From contig CAZWVR010000120.1 in assembly GCA_964637235.1 (NCBI GenBank), positions 1-5,706 on the forward strand: a stretch of DNA of 5,706 nucleotides, written 5' to 3'. The notes beneath the pieces were generated by a model. The model made no database searches and was not told the origin of the DNA. It saw only the letters and a list, made by a program, of their open reading frames with translations. Each line of letters begins with the position of its first letter. Positions within the stretch are counted from its first letter, which is position 1. The translations under genes and the position numbers were made by a program. The stretch is from CAZWVR01 sp964637235. GTDB taxonomy: Bacteria > Bacteroidota > Bacteroidia > Bacteroidales > S143-33. This document shows positions 1 to 5,706 of this stretch, in pieces.

Positions 1-13
1 TAAAAAAACTACT

Positions 14-21
14 TAACTTTG
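14..21 (+). promoter_or_regulatory. Bacteroidota-type -7 promoter element for the SNF2 gene
   Basis: TAACTTTG is an exact match to the Bacteroidota -7 consensus TAnnTTTG recognised by the primary sigma factor of that phylum. Transcription would start about five bases downstream, giving a leader of roughly 35-38 nt before the ATG at 64. The partner -33 element (TTTG/TTG, about 20 bp upstream) would lie before the window, so only half of the promoter can be judged. The leader itself is nearly all A and T and has no Shine-Dalgarno sequence. Confidence 0.6.
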
Positions 22-63
22 TATTTCGTAGAAAAATTCTGAAAATTAACTTTTTTTAATTCT

Positions 64-2928
64 ATGGCAAAATTTATCTTAGGTATAAAAAAACACTCCT
101 ATTTGAATTATATTGCGATGCCATTCATTGTTGAGGATACAGGTAATGGTTTCTGCAAAATAATAGAAACCTTGTATAATGTTATCCCTGAAAAATACCA
201 ACATTTAATAGATGAGCCCAGAAAAAAAATTATAGAATTAACGCAAAAATATACAGATAAAGCTTTATACAGGCGTTTCTCAAAAAAAAATATTCCTATA
301 ACATCATTTTTTAACAATTTAGAAAAAAAACATAAAGAACTAATATTCAACTATATAGATAAATATCAAAAACAAGTCCTCGATATTGCTACCATCCATA
401 ATATCCCAATATATCTAAAACCTCATTTATACGAAAATATATACTCAGACGACAAAATAAAAATAAATACAGAATTCGCCAAGCCAGTTTTCAACTTTGA
501 ACGTAATAGAGAAGGCATTCAATATCATCTAACTATCAAAATAGATAATCGTGAAATTAACCTATTTGAAAAAAAAGTTTTTGTTTTAGTGAACAATCCT
601 GCCTACTTAATAATAGACAAAGAACTTATTAGATTTTCAAATATTGATGCTAAAAAAATAACTCCATTTACTAACAAAAAATTTATAAAAGTTCCTAAAA
701 AACTTGAAAAACAATATTTTTCCAGCTTCATTGGAAATATTATAAAAAATTATGAAGTTAAAGCAGAAGGTTTCAATATAGAAATAGATAAAAAACCTGA
801 TAAAGAAGCAATTATATATGTAAGAGAAAATACTGATAACACAATAATATTTGTACCCAAATTCAGATATAATCATAAAGAAATTCCTTACACATTGGAA
901 CTAAAAAAATTAGTTTTCTTCAACGAAGAAAATATGTCTTTTAAAATTATCGAAAGAGATTTATTATGGGAAACCTACCTATTGACTTTACTTGAAGAAA
1001 AAAATTTAACCTCAAAAAACAGCTATTATATACTCCGAGATTCAGAAGGCATTTCCAATAAAGAAAAAACTATTTTATGGCTTAATGAAAATAAAAAAGA
1101 CTTAGAAAAACAAGGGTTTAAGTTTGTGCAACAATTAAATAAAGATTACTTCACAGACGGAATTAAACTAAATTTAGAAGTAGAAAATAAAATCGACTGG
1201 TTTGATTTGTATATAACCGTAGAATTTGACGGCTATAAAATCCCTTTTATCAAGTTGCAACAATATATCCTCAACGATATAAAAGAATTTCCACTGCCTA
1301 ATGGGAAAATTGCAATAATACCAGAAGTTTGGTTTGAAAAGTACAAAAAAATCCTACTTTTTGGAAAAAAAGAAAAAGATGCAATTAGGCTAAGCAAAGG
1401 ACATCTATTTGCTTTTAATGACGAAGAAATAAAACATCTTAAACTACCTAATGCACTAAAAATCAAAGATTTTATAAAACAGTCAAAAAATATCCCTCCA
1501 TTACCAAAAAAGATAAAAGCTTCATTAAGAAAATATCAGCTTGAAGGATATGCGTGGTTAAATGCCCTAAGAGAATATCGCTTTGGAGGCTGTCTTGTAG
1601 ATGACATGGGCTTGGGTAAAACCCTACAAACAATTACAATAATACAAAAAGCAATAGAAGAGAATTCCGTACCTAAAAACCTATTTGAAACTAAATCGCC
1701 CATAACGAACTTAATCATAGTCCCTACATCTCTTATCCATAATTGGGAACGTGAAATAAAAAAATTCGTCATTAACCCTAAAATATTACTCTACACTGGC
1801 AATGACAGAGAAAAGCTACTAAAACAGATTCATAATTATAATTTTATCTTAACAAGCTATGGAATTATTCGAAACGATATTGAAAAACTGCAAAATATTG
1901 AATTTCATTATATTGTACTTGATGAAAGTCATCTGATAAAAAATCCCTATTCAAAAACATACAATGCTGTTATACGACTAAAAGCCAAACACAAATTAGT
2001 TCTAACTGGAACGCCAATAGAAAATTCTTTAAGAGACCTTTGGACTCAGATGAACTTTGTAAATCCAGACTTATTAGGGTCTTTAAAATTTTTCCAAGAC
2101 TATTTTATTACACCAATAGAAAAAAATGACGATGAAAAAATCAAATCAGAACTTAAAAAAATAATAGCCCCATTCATCCTGCGACGGACAAAAGAACAAG
2201 TTTTTGAAGACCTCCCTCCACTTGCCCAGCAAACAATTATCTGCGAAATGGATGATGAACAAGCAATAATATATGAAAAAGAAAAAGCCAAGATACGCAA
2301 CAAATTATTAGAATATTACAATACAGGACAATTGCGACGTTCCAGTGTCATCATTTTGCAAGCTATGAGTAAACTTAGACAATTGGCTAATCACCCTGGG
2401 CTTGTATATGAGGGAGAATATAAATCAGGTAAATTCCAAGAAGTATTGTTAAGACTCGAAACACTAATAAATAAAAAGCATAAAGTTCTAATTTTCTCCT
2501 CCTATGTGAAAATACTAAAAATTTTAAAAGACGAATTTGACAAAAAAGGCTGGAAATATCTAATTCTTACAGGTGAAACTCAAAATAGAAAACAAATAAT
2601 TGACAAGTTCCAAAATGATGAAGAAATTAAGCTTTTTCTCATATCTCTGAAAGTTGGAGGCATAGGATTAAATCTTACTGCTGCTGATTACGTTTTTTTA
2701 ATAGATCCGTGGTGGAACCCACAAGCTGAAATTCAAGCCATTTCCAGAGCCCATAGAATGGGACAAACAAAAAAAGTATTCGTACAACGTTTTATTTCAT
2801 ACAATACAATAGAGGAAAAAATTCAACAACTACAAAAGAAAAAACTAAAAATTTCCGATGAATTCATAGATTCGGCTAACTTATTTAAAATCATACCAGA
2901 AGAGGAAATTTTGGAGCTATTTAGTTAA
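64..2928 (+). CDS. SNF2-family DNA-dependent ATPase (DEAD/DEAH-box helicase-like)
   Basis: Superfamily 2 motor of the Swi2/Snf2 family. Such proteins use ATP to translocate on duplex DNA and remodel protein-DNA complexes, usually without unwinding strands; the bacterial target here is unknown. The motor occupies about residues 486-930. It shows LRKYQLEGYAWL (488-499), Walker A DDMGLGKT (513-520, Lys519), motif Ia around IIVPTSLIHNW, TSYG (597-600), Walker B DESH (620-623), motif III LTGTPIENSLRDLW (647-660), LRRTK (706-710), LRQLANHP (771-778), motif IV KVLIFSSY (807-814), motif V with GGIGLN, DPWWNP (881-886) and motif VI QAISRAHRMGQTK with arginines 895 and 898. All motor motifs are intact, so it should be active. 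Residues 1-485 are lysine- and isoleucine-rich and lack the SWIM zinc finger found in many bacterial relatives; I cannot assign a domain there. There is no signal peptide or membrane segment, so it is cytosolic. The ATG at 64 follows a -7 box and is the first in-frame start. The gene is very AT-rich (about 28% GC in two lines counted by hand). No restriction or defence partner adjoins it, so a general role in transcription, recombination or repair is inference only. Confidence 0.93.
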   Translation: MAKFILGIKKHSYLNYIAMPFIVEDTGNGFCKIIETLYNVIPEKYQHLIDEPRKKIIELTQKYTDKALYRRFSKKNIPITSFFNNLEKKHKELIFNYIDKYQKQVLDIATIHNIPIYLKPHLYENIYSDDKIKINTEFAKPVFNFERNREGIQYHLTIKIDNREINLFEKKVFVLVNNPAYLIIDKELIRFSNIDAKKITPFTNKKFIKVPKKLEKQYFSSFIGNIIKNYEVKAEGFNIEIDKKPDKEAIIYVRENTDNTIIFVPKFRYNHKEIPYTLELKKLVFFNEENMSFKIIERDLLWETYLLTLLEEKNLTSKNSYYILRDSEGISNKEKTILWLNENKKDLEKQGFKFVQQLNKDYFTDGIKLNLEVENKIDWFDLYITVEFDGYKIPFIKLQQYILNDIKEFPLPNGKIAIIPEVWFEKYKKILLFGKKEKDAIRLSKGHLFAFNDEEIKHLKLPNALKIKDFIKQSKNIPPLPKKIKASLRKYQLEGYAWLNALREYRFGGCLVDDMGLGKTLQTITIIQKAIEENSVPKNLFETKSPITNLIIVPTSLIHNWEREIKKFVINPKILLYTGNDREKLLKQIHNYNFILTSYGIIRNDIEKLQNIEFHYIVLDESHLIKNPYSKTYNAVIRLKAKHKLVLTGTPIENSLRDLWTQMNFVNPDLLGSLKFFQDYFITPIEKNDDEKIKSELKKIIAPFILRRTKEQVFEDLPPLAQQTIICEMDDEQAIIYEKEKAKIRNKLLEYYNTGQLRRSSVIILQAMSKLRQLANHPGLVYEGEYKSGKFQEVLLRLETLINKKHKVLIFSSYVKILKILKDEFDKKGWKYLILTGETQNRKQIIDKFQNDEEIKLFLISLKVGGIGLNLTAADYVFLIDPWWNPQAEIQAISRAHRMGQTKKVFVQRFISYNTIEEKIQQLQKKKLKISDEFIDSANLFKIIPEEEILELFS

Positions 2929-2969
2929 ATTTAAATATCAAAATACTATTTAATAAATTAACAATTTTT
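2924..2969 (+). terminator. weak AT-rich hairpin between convergent genes, possible terminator of the SNF2 gene
   Basis: GTTAAATTTA at 2924-2933 can pair with TAAATTAAC at 2954-2962, giving nine pairs with one bulged A and a loop of about 20 nt. It is followed on the + strand by AATTTTTA (2963-2970). It overlaps the last codons of both genes. Only one pair is G-C, so the stem is weak and may be a chance product of the base composition. No better stem-loop is visible in the 29-bp gap between the two stop codons, and the - strand side has no T-run. Confidence 0.22.
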
Positions 2970-5189
2970 ACCTTCCATAAGCCATTGTAAACGATTTTCA
3001 TAAATTTCCTTTAAATCAAGAATAAATCCATAAGAAATATCATCTATTCGTATCTCGCCTTTGGTGACGTGCCCTAAAAGCAAAAAGGGCACATCTGTTC
3101 CATTCATAAAATCTATAAAACGCCCGACTTTTGTATTTGGAACACTGACTATTACCCTTCCCTGAGCTTCTCCGAATAAAAATGCATCTGGTCGGATTTC
3201 GGCATCAGTAGTAATATCAAAACCCAGTTCGTATCCCATAGCAGCCTCCAAAAGTGCAAAAAACAAACCTCCTTCCGATACATCATGGGCAGAACTTATA
3301 AGATGCCGCATTATTAACTGACGAATAGTTTTATGTAATTGATATTCTTTATCTATATCAAAATATGGAACAGGGGAATTTTCTACTTGCCAATAATCTA
3401 TAAGATACTGCGAAGAGGAAATATCATTTTTGCTTTCTCCCAATATAAAAATCAAATCTCCCTTTTCTTTAAAGGGGATAGTCATTATATCACGTTTATT
3501 TTCAACAATACCGAGCATTCCAATTACAGGTGTCGGTAAAATAGGAACCGTTTTATCCCCAATAGTAAATTGATTATAAAAGCTGACATTTCCACCTGTA
3601 ACGGGGGTTCCGAACTTCTCGCATGCAAGTTTCATTCCTTCTATGGCTTTTACAAATTGCCAATATACCTCTGGATTATAAGGATTTCCAAAATTAAGAC
3701 AATTCGTAATAGCAACTGGTTTACCTCCTGAACAAACAATATTACGAGCAGCTTCGGCAACAGCAATTTGCGTACCTATATATGGATCTGCATATACATA
3801 CCGAGAATTTCCGTCAACTGTAATCGCGATGGCTTTATCAAGCTCTTTAATATTGACAATTGCAGCATCAGTTTTAAAATTTGCACTTATATTATTAGTC
3901 ATCACCATTGTATCATATTGTTCGTATATCCATCTTTTAGAAACTATATTCGGATTTTCCAGCAATTTGTATGCAACGTCTCTCAAATCTGGGGGTATTG
4001 GTATTCTGTCAATATCAAATTTTTGTATCTTTCTTAGATAAAGCGGTTTACGATATTTACGAGTATATACAGGAGCGCCACCACCGACTACAAGAGAACT
4101 TGCAGGAATACGTGCTACAACTTCATCCTCCCAATAAAATATTAGCATATCCTCATTTATAACTTGTCCTATTTTTGCATAGGGAATATCCCATTTTTGG
4201 AATATTTTTTCAGCTATATGCTCTTTTCCTTTTTTCAATACTACCAGCATTCTTTCTTGTGACTCTGAAAGCAGTATCTCCCATGGCTTCATCTTTTGAC
4301 GCAAAGGTACTTTATCTAAATTTATAATCATGCCACTATTACCTTTAAATGACATTTCAGAAGTTGAACAAATAATACCTGCGGCGCCCATATCTTGCAT
4401 ACCGACTACTACATCAGTTGAAGCAAGTTCCATAGAAGCTTCCAAAAGTAATTTTTCCATAAAAGGATCTCCTACTTGCACAGAAGGTATATCCTCAGAG
4501 GAATTTTCTGTCAGGTCAGCAGAAGCAAAAGTTGCCCCATGAATTCCGTCTTTACCAGTAGCTGAACCTATTATATAAACAGGATTACCTTCACCTTTGG
4601 CTATTGCATATATTACCAAATCTTTACGAACAATACCGACAGACATCGCATTTACTAAGGGATTATCATTATATGCTTTATCAAAATAAACCTCTCCACC
4701 GACAACAGGCACTCCAAAAGCATTACCATAATCTCCGATACCTCTTACTACTCCGTTAATAATATGCTTAGTTTTATTAAGATTTATATCTCCAAAACGC
4801 AAAGAATTCAACTGAGCTATTGGTCTGGCTCCCATTGTAAAAATATCCCTATTTATACCACCCACACCGGTCGCTGCTCCTTGATAAGGCTCTATTGCCG
4901 ACGGGTGATTATGCGATTCTATTTTAAAAGCACAAGCCCAATTATCGTCTATTTCAACTAAGCCGGCATTCTCTTTCCCTGCCTCCGCAAGAATATACGC
5001 CCCTTCCTTAGGCAGTTTTTTCAACCACTTCAATGAATTTTTATATGACGTATGCTCAGACCACATTACAGAATAAGCACTAAGTTCAGTAAAATTTGGC
5101 TCCCGACCTAATATCTCTTTTATTTTGTTGTATTCTTCCTCAGAAAGTCCTAATTGCTTAGCTACCGTATAATTAACTTTTTTAGCCAT
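2958..5189 (-). CDS. purL: phosphoribosylformylglycinamidine synthase subunit PurL (small type)
   Basis: Cytosolic enzyme of de novo purine synthesis (step 4): FGAR + ATP + ammonia gives FGAM + ADP + Pi. At 743 residues it is the small PurL form, which works in a complex with PurQ (glutaminase) and PurS; neither domain is fused here and neither gene is in the window. It has the duplicated AIRS-type fold. Landmarks are WSEHTSYK (43-50, His46 matching the conserved active-site His of SEH), ESHNHPSA (91-98), GAATGVGG (104-111), VGGE (163-166), GKDGIHGAT (212-220), QVGDPF (238-243), QDMGAAG (265-271), SESQERM (308-314), YDTMV (425-429), GGNVSFYN (532-539), SAHDVSEGG (633-641) and GEAQGR (673-678). 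The frame is intact and the length normal compared with Bacillus PurL. The position after SEH is Thr rather than the more usual Cys. The frame stays open to a TTG at 5213, but that codon lies inside a -7 promoter box, so I place the start at the ATG at 5189 (MAKKVNYT). A leader of only about 16 nt leaves no room for a purine riboswitch. It is convergent with the SNF2 gene and divergent from the CorA gene, and so probably monocistronic. Confidence 0.97.
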   Translation of the reverse strand: MAKKVNYTVAKQLGLSEEEYNKIKEILGREPNFTELSAYSVMWSEHTSYKNSLKWLKKLPKEGAYILAEAGKENAGLVEIDDNWACAFKIESHNHPSAIEPYQGAATGVGGINRDIFTMGARPIAQLNSLRFGDINLNKTKHIINGVVRGIGDYGNAFGVPVVGGEVYFDKAYNDNPLVNAMSVGIVRKDLVIYAIAKGEGNPVYIIGSATGKDGIHGATFASADLTENSSEDIPSVQVGDPFMEKLLLEASMELASTDVVVGMQDMGAAGIICSTSEMSFKGNSGMIINLDKVPLRQKMKPWEILLSESQERMLVVLKKGKEHIAEKIFQKWDIPYAKIGQVINEDMLIFYWEDEVVARIPASSLVVGGGAPVYTRKYRKPLYLRKIQKFDIDRIPIPPDLRDVAYKLLENPNIVSKRWIYEQYDTMVMTNNISANFKTDAAIVNIKELDKAIAITVDGNSRYVYADPYIGTQIAVAEAARNIVCSGGKPVAITNCLNFGNPYNPEVYWQFVKAIEGMKLACEKFGTPVTGGNVSFYNQFTIGDKTVPILPTPVIGMLGIVENKRDIMTIPFKEKGDLIFILGESKNDISSSQYLIDYWQVENSPVPYFDIDKEYQLHKTIRQLIMRHLISSAHDVSEGGLFFALLEAAMGYELGFDITTDAEIRPDAFLFGEAQGRVIVSVPNTKVGRFIDFMNGTDVPFLLLGHVTKGEIRIDDISYGFILDLKEIYENRLQWLMEGKNC

Positions 5190-5200
5190 AAAAAATTTTT

Positions 5201-5208
5201 TAGTTTTG
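5201..5208 (+). promoter_or_regulatory. -7 promoter element for the CorA-family gene
   Basis: TAGTTTTG is an exact match to TAnnTTTG on the + strand. The expected transcription start is near 5213-5215, giving a leader of about 31-33 nt before the ATG at 5246. No clear TTTG lies at the right distance upstream; a T-run at 5178-5183 is the only candidate for the -33 region. A second, one-mismatch candidate, AAACTTTG at 5221-5228, would give a leader of only about 13 nt and is less likely. Confidence 0.5.
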
Positions 5209-5210
5209 CA

Positions 5211-5218
5211 CAAAAGTA
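5211..5218 (-). promoter_or_regulatory. -7 promoter element for purL
   Basis: The - strand reads TACTTTTG, an exact TAnnTTTG match. Transcription would start near 5204-5206, giving a leader of about 16 nt before the purL ATG at 5189. The -33 region (around 5238-5244 read on the - strand) has no good TTTG. This box contains the TTG that would otherwise be the longest possible purL start, which argues against that start. Confidence 0.55.
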
Positions 5219-5245
5219 ATAAACTTTGAATAGAAACAGGCTAAT

Positions 5246-5706
5246 ATGATGAATTTTTACAAATTCTCCGAAGACGGTATAAAAAAAGCATCACCGCAGG
5301 ACTATAAATGGATATCTTTCATAAATCCAGATGATAATGAAAAAGATTTCCTTATAAAAAATATTCCAATAGCAGAAAGTTTTTTAAATGATATTGTTGA
5401 TGTCTATGAAAGACCTCGTATTGAAAAAGAAGATGACTGGATTTTTGTATTATTGCGTGCTCCTTATAAAGATATTAAAAACGAAAATACTCCTTTTTAC
5501 ACAGTACCTCTGGGTATTATACTTAACGACAATAAAGTTTACACAATATGTTTTTACGAAATTGACGTAATTGACGACTTTGTAGATTATACAAATAGAA
5601 AAAAAATCCATATACAAAATTCATCGGAATTTCTTATAAGACTATTTATCTCGGTAAGCGTATGGTTCTCAAAATATTTAAAACAAATAATGTTGATAAT
5701 CAGTAG
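5246..5706 (+). CDS. CorA-family divalent cation (Mg2+) transporter, N-terminal part, cut by window end
   Basis: Inner-membrane pentameric channel family for Mg2+ (also Co2+/Ni2+; the related ZntB handles Zn2+). Only the first 153 residues are present, covering most of the cytosolic alpha/beta domain. Recognisable family blocks are WISFINPDD (22-30), the IPIAESFL helix (40-47), ERPRIEKEDDW (55-65) followed by a hydrophobic strand FVLLRAPY, YTVPLGIIL (85-93) and the start of the long helix region FLIRLFISVSVWFSKYLKQI (129-148). The two C-terminal membrane helices and the GMN pore signature would lie beyond the window, so ion selectivity cannot be judged. The frame is open at the edge: 5705-5706 are the first two bases of codon 154, and the final TAG is out of frame. 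Two adjacent ATGs (5246 and 5249) could both serve; a weak ACAGG sits 5 and 8 nt upstream of them respectively. The gene is transcribed away from purL. Confidence 0.85.
   Translation, partial: MMNFYKFSEDGIKKASPQDYKWISFINPDDNEKDFLIKNIPIAESFLNDIVDVYERPRIEKEDDWIFVLLRAPYKDIKNENTPFYTVPLGIILNDNKVYTICFYEIDVIDDFVDYTNRKKIHIQNSSEFLIRLFISVSVWFSKYLKQIMLIIS

Larger units (their letters stand above)
5192..5227. repeat. 36-bp imperfect dyad over the divergent purL/corA promoters
   Basis: The sequence is symmetric about 5209/5210. Counting outwards from 5208 and 5211, 14 of 17 base pairs are complementary. The innermost five (TTTTG-CA-CAAAA) are perfect, and the mismatches are at the 6th, 10th and 14th positions. 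The symmetry arises largely because two TAnnTTTG boxes face each other, with their flanking A/T runs also matching. It could act as an operator for a dimeric regulator, or simply reflect two similar promoters in AT-rich DNA. It ends 2 bp upstream of the purL ATG. Confidence 0.45.

Noticed and set aside
108..2303. Several - strand open frames of 67-80 codons opposite the SNF2 gene
   Set aside because: Phe/Ile/Ser-rich translations are what the complement of a Lys/Asn/Glu-rich gene gives; none has a promoter or a recognisable motif.
64..2928. SNF2 protein as part of a phage-defence system
   Set aside because: SNF2 motors do occur in systems such as DISARM, but no methyltransferase, nuclease, phospholipase-like or other partner is next to it; the neighbour is purL, a housekeeping gene on the opposite strand.
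3339..4961. Several + strand open frames of 63-89 codons opposite purL
   Set aside because: They lie wholly inside purL on the other strand, match no family I know, and have low-complexity Ile/Tyr/Ser/Phe-rich translations typical of shadows.
2958..5213. Longer purL beginning at TTG 5213
   Set aside because: The TTG is part of an exact -7 promoter element and the extra eight residues look unlike any PurL N-terminus; the ATG at 5189 is preferred.
5190..5245. Riboswitch (purine or Mg2+) in the purL/corA intergenic region
   Set aside because: The leaders predicted from the -7 boxes are about 16 nt and 32 nt, too short for a known purine or M-box aptamer, and no such fold is visible.
5388..5570. 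60-codon + strand frame overlapping the CorA gene
   Set aside because: It sits in another frame inside a clear CorA N-terminal domain, with a low-complexity Leu/Ile/Tyr translation.
5704..5706. Apparent TAG stop at the window end of the CorA gene
   Set aside because: It is out of frame: codon 153 is AGT at 5702-5704, and 5705-5706 begin the next codon. The gene continues past the window.
1..5706. CRISPR arrays, tRNA/rRNA genes, insertion sequences, attachment sites
   Set aside because: I saw no regularly spaced repeats, cloverleaf-like GC-rich segments, transposase motifs or terminal inverted repeats; almost all of the window is accounted for by three coding regions.

Overview
This AT-rich window holds two complete genes and the 5' part of a third. 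It most likely comes from a low-GC member of the Bacteroidota. The main evidence is the promoters: an exact match to the Bacteroidota -7 element (TAnnTTTG) lies just upstream of each of the three genes. Start codons are also preceded by A/T-rich stretches rather than clear Shine-Dalgarno sequences, as is usual in that phylum. The assignment below phylum is open, and no 16S or other marker is present.

Layout: (1) 1-63 is a short leader with a -7 box. (2) 64-2928 (+) encodes a 954-residue SNF2-family ATPase: about 485 residues of poorly recognisable N-terminal region, then a complete two-lobed helicase-like motor with all its motifs. (3) 2929-2957 is a 29-bp convergent gap containing only a weak AT-rich hairpin. 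(4) 2958-5189 (-) encodes PurL of the small type (743 residues), the ATP-dependent synthetase subunit of phosphoribosylformylglycinamidine synthase in de novo purine synthesis. (5) 5190-5245 is a 56-bp divergent promoter region. (6) 5246 to the window edge (+) is the first 153 codons of a CorA-family divalent cation channel, cut off before its membrane segments.

The three genes do not form an operon, and no shared pathway links them. The first two are convergent, the last two divergent, so each has its own promoter. purL would need purS and purQ partners encoded elsewhere. The most interesting non-coding feature is the purL/corA intergenic region. The -7 boxes of the two divergent promoters face each other 2 bp apart, inside a 36-bp imperfect dyad, so the two promoters probably cannot be occupied at the same time. 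The -7 box also shows that the longest purL reading frame, starting at a TTG, begins inside the promoter; the ATG 24 bases further in is the better start.

I see no mobile element, CRISPR array, RNA gene, toxin-antitoxin pair or recognisable defence cluster. Apart from the promoter arrangement this looks like ordinary chromosomal housekeeping DNA, and I found no convincing new system.
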